Assembly (NCBI RefSeq): GCF_001447155.2
Contig: NZ_CP014754.1
Location: forward strand, 806,001-870,000
Direction of reading: 5' to 3'
Origin: Marinobacter sp. LQ44
GTDB taxonomy: Bacteria > Pseudomonadota > Gammaproteobacteria > Pseudomonadales > Oleiphilaceae
DNA: 64,000 nt
Positions 56,184 through 63,744 of the stretch are shown here, piece after piece. The notes under the pieces were generated by a model. The model was not told where the DNA came from, did no database searches, and saw nothing but the letters and a program-made list of their open reading frames with translations. The translations under genes were made by a program, and so were the position numbers. Position 1 is the first letter of the stretch. Every line of letters begins with the position of its first letter.

Positions 56184-57227
56184 TCAAATCGGCCAAGCCT
56201 CGGCCGGTCGTAGTTTGCGGTACTCTTCCATCGATATCTTGCCCAGTTGCGGCGTAAGCTTGCAACGGCGCTTATCCCACGGATACTCCACCTGGCGCCT
56301 CAACCACTCAGCGCCTTCACCCTGTCTCCAGGCTTCCAGATCCAAGTCTCGCCAGAACCGGGGATTACGCCCGATGCGCTCGTCATGCTCCGCAGTGACC
56401 GGATCCAGATGCCGGAACGGCTCCAGCCTTGGTACATCGGGCAATGGCTGCGAAGGATCCATGTAGCGTTGGAGCATGTCCCACAGCGCCATCACCTCTT
56501 CTTTCGATGGCTCGACCCGGCCCAGGGACGTCTGGCTGAATTGTTTGGCGGTATAGCGATGCACGAACATCAGACGATAAAAGACACCGCCGGCTTCAAT
56601 GACTCGCTCCACGTAGGCATCGAACTCCTCAAAAGGGGCTTTCAGTTTCTTGCCGCCCGACATTGCAAAGCTCACTTCACCGGTTTCACGATTGAAGCAG
56701 CTTTCTCCGGCTTCGAGGCCTCGGTCCAGGAGCTTGCTGAGGAGTTTGTCAAAGGGTCTGAGTAGCAGGGCGAAAGCGCCCATGACCCAGGGCATGGTTT
56801 TTATGAGGATATATAAAGAAAGAGGTATCCAAATTATCGCCGAACCTAAAACCACTACCATCCGAATTAAATCCATTGCATCCTCCGTCATTATAATCGA
56901 AAGGTATACAACAGAAATTCCACCGCCGACTAAAACCACTCCTCCCCATGTATACGGTATTAGGAGAAGTAATATCGAAAGGCCGATAAACGCTTTTCCA
57001 TTGAGGAAACGAATCCTACGCTCGTCCCACCACCAATCACCAGCGTAAAACGCTTCCGGATCTCTCCGTTCCTGATGTTGAACGGCGCCCACATCCTCAC
57101 AAACCCGGTAGTAGGGCTCGATACCAGCGTAATCACCAACCGGTTGCAAATCTTGGCCAAGGCGCCGTCTTTTGTTTCTAGGCTCAGGGAGCAACGGGAA
57201 TTCATCCTTTCTCTCAACTGCTTTCAA
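56184..57227 (-). CDS. Effector-locus membrane protein, paralogue 2
   Basis: A 347-residue paralogue, the most diverged of the three in its first two-thirds (RRLGQDLQPVGDYAGIEPYY; SILLLLIPYTWGGVVLVGGG TM; IIWIPLSLYILIKTMPWVM TM) but with the same FEEFDAYVERVIEAGGVFYR and C-terminal TPQLGKISMEEYRKLRP plus AEAWPI. The start is TTG with GAGGGC seven bases upstream and an in-frame stop shortly before it. Its stop adjoins the paralogue-3 start region. Immunity or accessory role inferred from context only. Confidence 0.78.
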   Translation of the reverse strand: MKAVERKDEFPLLPEPRNKRRRLGQDLQPVGDYAGIEPYYRVCEDVGAVQHQERRDPEAFYAGDWWWDERRIRFLNGKAFIGLSILLLLIPYTWGGVVLVGGGISVVYLSIIMTEDAMDLIRMVVVLGSAIIWIPLSLYILIKTMPWVMGAFALLLRPFDKLLSKLLDRGLEAGESCFNRETGEVSFAMSGGKKLKAPFEEFDAYVERVIEAGGVFYRLMFVHRYTAKQFSQTSLGRVEPSKEEVMALWDMLQRYMDPSQPLPDVPRLEPFRHLDPVTAEHDERIGRNPRFWRDLDLEAWRQGEGAEWLRRQVEYPWDKRRCKLTPQLGKISMEEYRKLRPAEAWPI

Positions 57228-57286
57228 GATCGCCCTCGCCCCCTATGACACCACCATCCCATGAACAGATCCAAGCCAGCGAAGCC

Positions 57287-57640
57287 TCAGTCAACTCGCT
57301 CCAAATTGAGTTTGCTATTACTGAGGTTGGACACCAGTACTGTGGAAATCAGGATGAACGGTATCGCAACAAAATAAGTCGGAAAGCCGGCATCACCAAA
57401 GATATTGATCAAGGCCACAATCGCAACGACGGCCGCCCCTATCGTCAACGCAAATACCGAGAGTTTTGCGTTGCGCTCTGAATTTGCTTCAGGGGTGATC
57501 TTCAGCATGGCGTCGCACTCGCTGCAGGGTAGCGGCTCCGATCTTCCAAGCTGCTCCAAATCCCTTTCTGATAGCTGAATGGTGTTGTTACAGGCGTTAC
57601 AGACTGCGTTTATAGCCGTGTCCTCCTTGATCCTATTCAA
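57287..57640 (-). CDS. Small zinc-ribbon membrane protein
   Basis: An approximately 110-residue protein with two CxxC pairs (VCNACNN and PCSECDAM), a zinc ribbon at the N-terminus, and two TM segments (LTIGAAVVAIVALINIFG and YFVAIPFILISTVLVSNL). The start is uncertain: TTG at 57640 is the nearest usual codon, but a perfect AAGGAGG (57622-57628) sits eight bases before an ATA (57613). See findings. The gene lies between the lipoprotein (which ends at 57678) and paralogue 2. No family recognised. Confidence 0.62.
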   Translation of the reverse strand: MNRIKEDTAINAVCNACNNTIQLSERDLEQLGRSEPLPCSECDAMLKITPEANSERNAKLSVFALTIGAAVVAIVALINIFGDAGFPTYFVAIPFILISTVLVSNLSNSKLNLERVD

Positions 57641-57677
57641 TCCTAAATCATAGGTTCGATGCCTGTGGCACTCGCTC

Positions 57678-58598
57678 CTATTCACTGTACCGGCCAGCAA
57701 CGCTCACCAACCGATCAAGGGAATCGTCCATAAAGAAGGTAAAAGGCCGGCCATGACTGAGCGCCATTTCCCTGCACTTCAGTCGCAGGCTGCTATGGCG
57801 CACCCTGTCCACCCGGCCACTGCTGTGCTCGACTTTTCCAAGGGGCCCAAGTTTCAGGTCGATCTGACCCAGCCGGCCCTGGAACATATCGGATCTGGCA
57901 CTGGAGTCTACCGGCATAGACACTGCAATCTCGCCCGACTCAATCAGTGCCTGCAGCCCCTGATGACTGAATGTCAGGTCAGCATCCACCTCACCCTTGT
58001 AATCGTCCAGGCTCACCACTAGCTGGTGACTTTTGCCCGCTTCATCAGAGCGGAAATCGAAGTACTTAATGGGGATAGTCGGGCTGATCTCGGCGGCCAC
58101 CGCACAGTGGGCCTCAGTGACTGGTCGGCTTCGCGTCAATGCGTCCGAGAAGGCGTGGCCCAGACCGTACGCATGGCTAAGCTCCACGCGACCAAGTTTC
58201 ACGTTTACTGTGTAGGTGCGGGATTCATGATCATCCGGCAAGGCCAGATCAAAGGTAAGGGTCAGTGGCAGCCGAGCCTCGGCTATAGCCTTCAGGTCAT
58301 GGGTAAAACCGGCCATGCCCGGCTGGTCGATCACTTTCTCGGCGGCGCTGAGAATGACGGAATGATCGTCTTCGGGATCAACCCTCATGCTGACTTTTTT
58401 GGGATCGATATCATGATCCATCAGAAGCCTGATCAACGGGTACCGGTAATCCAGAAGCACCTTGTCCGATTCCCGCCATTCCTGGCCACGATCTTCCCGG
58501 ACCGACTGATCAAATGTCAGCCGCGAGAATTCCACCGGCTGGCTGCAACCTACCAGACCGGCCGCCAGCAATGAAGTGACGGCGACGAACTTCCTCAT
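57678..58598 (-). CDS. Unknown lipoprotein, 306 aa
   Basis: Start ATG 58598 (GGAAGGG ten bases upstream) gives MRKFVAVTSLLAAGLVGC, a clean lipobox LVGC; the next residue is Ser, so outer-membrane sorting is likely. The mature part has beta-strand-like repeats (SMRVDPEDDHSVILSAAEKV; LVVSLDDYKGEVDADLTF) and two Cys (EAHCAVAAE, LRLKCREM). No family recognised. It lies inside the effector locus between duplicated cassettes; periplasmic lipoproteins are sometimes immunity proteins for periplasm-acting effectors, but this is only a possibility. Confidence 0.78.
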   Translation of the reverse strand: MRKFVAVTSLLAAGLVGCSQPVEFSRLTFDQSVREDRGQEWRESDKVLLDYRYPLIRLLMDHDIDPKKVSMRVDPEDDHSVILSAAEKVIDQPGMAGFTHDLKAIAEARLPLTLTFDLALPDDHESRTYTVNVKLGRVELSHAYGLGHAFSDALTRSRPVTEAHCAVAAEISPTIPIKYFDFRSDEAGKSHQLVVSLDDYKGEVDADLTFSHQGLQALIESGEIAVSMPVDSSARSDMFQGRLGQIDLKLGPLGKVEHSSGRVDRVRHSSLRLKCREMALSHGRPFTFFMDDSLDRLVSVAGRYSE

Positions 58599-58659
58599 TA
58601 GTTTTCCCTTCCATGGATCATCGTTTTTGAAAGGCCGGATTATAGACACAGCCTTAGGC

Positions 58660-58788
58660 AAAAAAGACGTTGATGGCTATCTGATGGACTACTACAACCG
58701 GCAGCGACCTGACTCATTCAACGGTGGCATTTCGCCCGTTGCGGCTGAGAAAAAACTTAAAATACTGTCCGGGATTAGTTGACCACTA
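58660..58788 (+). mobile_element. 3' remnant of an IS3-family insertion sequence
   Basis: The plus-strand frame from about 58660 reads DGYLMDYYNRQRPDSFNGG, ISPVAAEKKLKILSGIS and stop at 58782. The YYNRxRPHxxNGGxxP pattern is the C-terminus of IS3-family OrfB transposases. The following TGTCCGGGATTAGTTGACCA at 58766-58788 looks like a right terminal inverted repeat overlapping the stop. Only about 40 codons remain, with no left end nearby, so the element has been deleted. It lies between the lipoprotein and the small membrane protein. Confidence 0.72.
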
Positions 58789-58805
58789 CAAACTCATCGA
58801 GGCCG

Positions 58806-59330
58806 TTATTCGAAGATGTACTTCCCCTTTTCATCCTTCCTTATATCCATAAAGCCCATGTGAGGAAAAAGTCGAACCTTGATCGTGTACGACAGAGCGC
58901 CGCCGGCAACGGCCAACAGAACACCCACGATCGAGACAACAGGGAAATAGTTGAAGAAATAGACATAGCCGGCAGCGACAGTAATGCAGAGCAGAATGAA
59001 CGAGGCATATCCGGTGAAAGACTTTCTGAACAGACCGACAAAATAGAAAATCGTCAAAATGAACGTTGCGACGATGCCTTGCCAGCCGAACTCCTCGTCC
59101 ATCGGGACTACGTTGGAGTAGATTACCCAGATCCCAAAACACGCCTGGAGCAAGCAGAGTGCCATGAGGACTCGGTTCAGCAGGACGGTTTGTCTTGAGG
59201 ATGAGCCAGGCTCGAACGTTGCAATCTTGTTAGCCAGGCGCATTTGATTGCTCGACTGCTTTTTCAGCTGTTCGAAGATTTCGCGACGGCTTAATCCCTG
59301 TTTCATGAGATCTTCTATTTGGCGATCCAT
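58806..59330 (-). CDS. Small four-TM membrane protein, 174 aa
   Basis: An amphipathic N-terminus (MDRQIEDLMKQGLSRREIFE, KKQSSNQMRLANKIATFEP) and four TM segments (about LMALCLLQACFGIWVIYSNV, IVATFILTIFYFVGLF, SFILLCITVAAGYVYFF, VVSIVGVLLAVAGGALSYTI), then a charged tail MGFMDIRKDEKGKYIFE. It follows the 358-residue paralogue 1 by 20 bases, likely one transcript. It is the full-length form of the protein at 54820-55077. A CAGG repeats 267 bases apart (58940 and 59207) at the ends of the segment missing there. Candidate immunity or membrane accessory protein. Confidence 0.8.
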   Translation of the reverse strand: MDRQIEDLMKQGLSRREIFEQLKKQSSNQMRLANKIATFEPGSSSRQTVLLNRVLMALCLLQACFGIWVIYSNVVPMDEEFGWQGIVATFILTIFYFVGLFRKSFTGYASFILLCITVAAGYVYFFNYFPVVSIVGVLLAVAGGALSYTIKVRLFPHMGFMDIRKDEKGKYIFE

Positions 59331-59350
59331 AATTTACTATCCTTGTAATA

Positions 59351-60427
59351 TCAAATTGGCCAAGCCTCGGCCGGTCGTAGTTTGCGGTATTCTTCCATCG
59401 TTATCTTGCCCAGTTGCGGAGTGAGCTTGCAGGTTCTCTCGCCCCAGGGATAACTCTCCTGGCGCCGGTGGACCTCGTTCCAGCCTTCACCGTTTTTCCA
59501 GGCCTCCAGATCGATATCACGCCAGTATCTGGGATTGCGCCCCGTTCTCTTATCGTGCTCTGCGGTTACCGGATCCAGGTGCCGGAAGGGCTCCAGGCGA
59601 GGGGTGTCGGGCAAGGGTTGCGTCACGTCCATGTAAGTCTGCAGCATGTCCCAGGTGGCCATCACCTCTGATTTGCTGGACTCGATGGAGCTGAACGCCA
59701 TCTTATGAAAGGACTTCTGGGTGTAACGATGCACCAGAATCAGACGGTAGAAGACACCGCTTTGCTGGATAACACGGTCAACATAGGCATCAAACTCCAC
59801 GAACGGCGCCTGGAAAAAGCGCCCTCCCCCCATGGCTAAGCGAACTTGGCCAGTGATTCGGTTAAATTCGCTGCAGCCGTCTTCAAGGGTCTTGTCCAGC
59901 CTTTTGTTGATGGCTTTCTCGAAGGGTTTAAGAATAAAGCCCATGCCGGTACTCATTAGCCAGTTTGTAGTGATGGGTGTCGCCCAGACTGCGAAAGCAA
60001 ACCATGCCAATACAAAGAGAATGATAAACACTCCGACCACGAGGGCCGGAAGTTCAGCAACAAACTGCATTTCCCCCGAGGCCCAGATCATTAATGCTGG
60101 CCCCCCAATCCATAATGTAATCACCCAAGTCATTGGTACAACCAGGATCAGAAATTTAAAACCCAATTTGTCGTTCAGGAACCTGATTTTTTGGTGATCC
60201 CACCACCAATCCTTGGATGTAAATTCGGGGTCGGACCTTTCATGATCCTGAAGGGCTTCAACGTCTTGAATCGTCCCAAGGTAGGGAATCGTGCCTGCAT
60301 AGTTACCAACAGGCTGGAGTTCCTCTCCAACCCTTGCTCGCTCTTTGGGTGATTTTGGCAAGGGCCCAATCTCAGTTGCCCGAAATGCAGTGTCTGTAAC
60401 ATCGGGTCCATACTGCTTTTCGTTCAT
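59351..60427 (-). CDS. Effector-linked membrane protein, paralogue 1 (DUF6708-like)
   Basis: A 358-residue protein starting MNEKQYGPDVTDTAFRATEI, with DWWWDHQKIRFLND, TM segments (LILVVPMTWVITLWIGG and LVVGVFIILFVLAWFAFAVW), FVEFDAYVDRVIQQSGVFYR and C-terminal TPQLGKITMEEYRKLRP plus AEAWPI. Its ATG overlaps the stop of the 1106-residue effector by 4 bases (ATGA), so effector and this protein are translationally coupled, the usual arrangement of effector and immunity. Membrane location fits protection against a pore-forming effector. Closest to paralogue 3; the cassette 58806-60427 is a duplicate of 54820-56183. Confidence 0.82.
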   Translation of the reverse strand: MNEKQYGPDVTDTAFRATEIGPLPKSPKERARVGEELQPVGNYAGTIPYLGTIQDVEALQDHERSDPEFTSKDWWWDHQKIRFLNDKLGFKFLILVVPMTWVITLWIGGPALMIWASGEMQFVAELPALVVGVFIILFVLAWFAFAVWATPITTNWLMSTGMGFILKPFEKAINKRLDKTLEDGCSEFNRITGQVRLAMGGGRFFQAPFVEFDAYVDRVIQQSGVFYRLILVHRYTQKSFHKMAFSSIESSKSEVMATWDMLQTYMDVTQPLPDTPRLEPFRHLDPVTAEHDKRTGRNPRYWRDIDLEAWKNGEGWNEVHRRQESYPWGERTCKLTPQLGKITMEEYRKLRPAEAWPI

Positions 60428-63400
60428 ACGCCGACCTCAGTGAAGAACCAGTATGGTGATTCCGGCTGTGCAAAGGGGTTAAAGAAGTTTCTTTCCTTTG
60501 GTGGAGGATTGTCGTGTTTAGACAAATCAAAAGGTTCATAGTCTCCAAATACGGGAGTGGGAAACACCAACGGTCCCAGCTCTGAGCCAAGGGTAGCCTG
60601 CAATCCTACTCGAATTTGTGTAGTCAAAGATTCCCGGTAATGAGGGGCCTCATCCACATTCTCGTCAATCTCCCGCTTAACCAAAAAGCGAACTCCGGAT
60701 TCCTGAGGTAGAGACTGCCTGGCGGTGACCTTGGTGAGTGGTGTCGCTTTGTACATCTGTGTGCTAGTGCTTTCCCCCATTACACCTTTAGAGGGAACGT
60801 TGGTGGTCGTAGTTTGATATGCCACTTCTTGGACCACCAATCTAAACGGGCTTGCTGGAAGATCTCCCTCGCACTCATTATGCAATTTAATGCGACTTAC
60901 CAACGGTAGTTGAACAGTGATCACGTAGTCATCCGGCGCGGGAGGAAAATCGGGGTGTACTAACGCGGGGTCGGGTTCTACGTCGACATAGCGCTGAGCG
61001 GTGACTTGCGCGGGAGAGAGCATTGTGAGCAGTTGACTGTAGTATGCCTTGTCATTCATTCCCGGCAGAGAACTGTCGGATAAAGTTCCCCAAGGACCGC
61101 GTTTGATCAGTTGTTCGAAAGTATCGTCGGTAACAGATGCCGCATAGATCCCACCGCCAACGGCCATCGCCAAGCCAAAAATTGCCCATCCCCAACCTGG
61201 GATCGCCAAGAGTGTATGCATAAGGGGAGAAGCGAGCACAATTAAACTACCAGTCATTGCCACTGCGTGCCCAATCGCCGCGTCAAAATCCTTGTTCGCC
61301 AGGCTGATGCGCATCTCCCAATAGCTCAACCCAGCGCCAACAGCTCCAGCGAGGAACGTTGCTAATCCTGCAACCTTAACCAAAGTCGCTGACCCTACAG
61401 CTTTTAACCGTTCGCCGATCAGGACCCAGTTTTTCATATCAAACAAAGGACGCGTCGACACTTTATAAATTCTAGTATTGTTACCTTGAGACCCAGACTC
61501 TACTCTACCCAACACCTCGCTCAACTTAAGAGATGCAGCGATCAAATCGGCTGTCGCCCCAGCCAATTTGCCTCTGTTTAGATTAATCAAGCCATCATCT
61601 TGCCGAGACGTCTTCATCAAGTTGTTCAACTCGATAAAGATATTAAACGCCGCCAGCGCCACCAAACCCCGAGACACCGCAGGCCCGTCAACCACTTCAT
61701 TTGCACGCTTCGCAAGATCAACCTTCAACAAGCTCAACTTGCGGGCCTCCGGATGATCATCCGGAGCGACGAATACCGAGCTGGTGCCAGCGACCCTTTG
61801 GATCGCGTCTTCGATCTCGTCGGACATACGCGCGGGGCTTGTGGAGGCTACCATCCGGCCAGAATCATCCATCAAGTCGGCGTACAGATAATCCTTGGCT
61901 CTTGTGAGAACACCCTCGGTTCGATCAAAGTCGGTCAGGCCGCGTTTCATTCCATTGCTGTTAACACCGATTATCGAGCCGGAAACTATCGCGCCCTCCC
62001 GCGTCATTACATCGATGCGCCTCAGGCTAGGGTCCCCGAGTGCGAAGTTTGAGCGGGCTCCCTGCATGATTCTTGGGAGCTCAACCTCCTGAATGTGCCC
62101 GCCTTCCATCAGACGTTTGCCAACGGCAAGCAGTGCCGAGCTCCACTCGTTGAGTGAGCCCGCGATCATACCGCTCACTTTACCTGCGTTAGCGACGCCT
62201 TTGATCCCGGACTCAGTCTCACTGTTCTGCTCGTTTAACTGTTTCTCAAGGTAAACCAGAGACTGCATATTCAGCCGGTTCAAGCGCTCTTCGTCGATGT
62301 CTGCAGTGTCCTGAACCAGCTTTTCAAGACTTTGCATCAAAGGCTCGGCACCGTCTTCTGCGGTTTCAGGTGCCCACTTACTCAAAAATGCGCCCTCAAG
62401 AACCCAACGGCGAAGCTCTTGCAGAACCCAGTCCTTACCGACAACGCCCTGAGCCTGGAGCACGCCCGGAATCTGCTGAAGCAGGTTGAGATTATCGGCA
62501 ACCAGCAAGTATCCCTCGCAAATTGCAACATCCTGACAGGTTCGGTAATCCTCAAGCACTGCATCATAATCGCCGCTGCTAAGCAGTCGGCGGAGCATAT
62601 CGAGGTGATGGTCAATCACGGCGATGGCATGCTGCTTTTCTTCGGTTTGAAGGGTCTGATCCAGTTTGGAGCGGTCAACGGCCGACGCATATTGGGCGAA
62701 GGGGTTTTGGCCATTCGGTCGAGGGTCGAAAATCGCCTGGCGGATGAGCATTGCAGAGTGCGCCATCGGATTGTCCCGAATGGAGGCATCCACGGCATCC
62801 AGATAATGCAGGGCAAGATGAAGCTGCGACATGGAATGCCGGACCTTGAACAAAGGGTCTGGCAGTGCCAGGCAGGCAATGCCCGGTTGCTGCCTCAACG
62901 CAGCTAAGTGGTCTTCGCCTGGTTCACAGCTCAGATCGAACGGTGCTTCAAGCAGTCGACCGAGTTTGACGCAAAGTTCAGCGTCCGCCGGACCGTCAAA
63001 ACCCAAGACGAAATCACTGGGCTTTTCCAGCATCAGCTCAATACCAAGATCCCTCTCCCGAAGTTCCGATACATCTTCAACTCGCGAAGCCACAAAGCCG
63101 CTTTCGAAGCTCAGGCCCTCGACACTGGATGTAGCCCAGACAGGGCCAACGCCCGTTGTTCTGACATTACGAGCTGGTTCATTTTCCTCAAGGTGCTCGA
63201 TATAAGACCAATCCCATTGCACCTCACTGTAGGCCATGCGGAAGTCATGCATCACAGCCTGACCCTGCAGGAATACTGGGACCAACACGTCATCAAGCCA
63301 TTCGCCGCTGGCGGGGCGGGCAATCCTCAGGTCGGAATCAGGATCCTCCAGGTCTGGTCGGATCGCCTCTACGTCGATATCACTGAATCGGGAATCATCG

Positions 63401-63744
63401 CCAATCTCCAGCTCTCGCCAGAGCCTGTCTTTGCGAAAGACATACAGGTACCCCGGTCGAAGGAGCGCAACCCCCTTACCCTGATAAACCGTGACACCGC
63501 CGCTTTTGACTGGCAGATTGCTTTCAATCTCAGCAAGAGGCTTTACCCGAAGCAGGGTGTTTTCCTGATAATCCTCTCGCTCGATATTGGAGCGCGCCTG
63601 TTTCAACAATGGCACCTTGATTTTGCCGCCATCGCGCTTGGGCACAGTCAGTACAAGATCTGCGGGATCGGTATCGTCATAATCTGCTGTTCGTAAAATC
63701 GAGCGATCCCGGGATTCATCTGAAAAATCCACAGTATCCGTCAT
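60424..63744 (-). CDS. Large VasX/BTH_I2691-like T6SS effector
   Basis: A 1106-residue protein. The N-terminal region (about 60-260) has VALLRPGYLYVFRKDRLWRE, the pattern of the VasX N-terminal/MIX-like domain of T6SS pore-forming effectors. A long helical middle (250-780) follows, with hydrophobic segments at about 788-808, 823-843 and 846-871 (for example LVKVAGLATFLAGAVGAG and TGSLIVLASPLMHTLLAI). The last 230 residues are beta-rich with VFPTPVFGDYEPF and no enzymatic motif I can name. A GGAGG site ten bases upstream lies inside the preceding gene. Prey-membrane disruption is the likely activity; the domain assignment is from memory, not a search. Confidence 0.72.
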   Translation of the reverse strand: MTDTVDFSDESRDRSILRTADYDDTDPADLVLTVPKRDGGKIKVPLLKQARSNIEREDYQENTLLRVKPLAEIESNLPVKSGGVTVYQGKGVALLRPGYLYVFRKDRLWRELEIGDDSRFSDIDVEAIRPDLEDPDSDLRIARPASGEWLDDVLVPVFLQGQAVMHDFRMAYSEVQWDWSYIEHLEENEPARNVRTTGVGPVWATSSVEGLSFESGFVASRVEDVSELRERDLGIELMLEKPSDFVLGFDGPADAELCVKLGRLLEAPFDLSCEPGEDHLAALRQQPGIACLALPDPLFKVRHSMSQLHLALHYLDAVDASIRDNPMAHSAMLIRQAIFDPRPNGQNPFAQYASAVDRSKLDQTLQTEEKQHAIAVIDHHLDMLRRLLSSGDYDAVLEDYRTCQDVAICEGYLLVADNLNLLQQIPGVLQAQGVVGKDWVLQELRRWVLEGAFLSKWAPETAEDGAEPLMQSLEKLVQDTADIDEERLNRLNMQSLVYLEKQLNEQNSETESGIKGVANAGKVSGMIAGSLNEWSSALLAVGKRLMEGGHIQEVELPRIMQGARSNFALGDPSLRRIDVMTREGAIVSGSIIGVNSNGMKRGLTDFDRTEGVLTRAKDYLYADLMDDSGRMVASTSPARMSDEIEDAIQRVAGTSSVFVAPDDHPEARKLSLLKVDLAKRANEVVDGPAVSRGLVALAAFNIFIELNNLMKTSRQDDGLINLNRGKLAGATADLIAASLKLSEVLGRVESGSQGNNTRIYKVSTRPLFDMKNWVLIGERLKAVGSATLVKVAGLATFLAGAVGAGLSYWEMRISLANKDFDAAIGHAVAMTGSLIVLASPLMHTLLAIPGWGWAIFGLAMAVGGGIYAASVTDDTFEQLIKRGPWGTLSDSSLPGMNDKAYYSQLLTMLSPAQVTAQRYVDVEPDPALVHPDFPPAPDDYVITVQLPLVSRIKLHNECEGDLPASPFRLVVQEVAYQTTTTNVPSKGVMGESTSTQMYKATPLTKVTARQSLPQESGVRFLVKREIDENVDEAPHYRESLTTQIRVGLQATLGSELGPLVFPTPVFGDYEPFDLSKHDNPPPKERNFFNPFAQPESPYWFFTEVGV

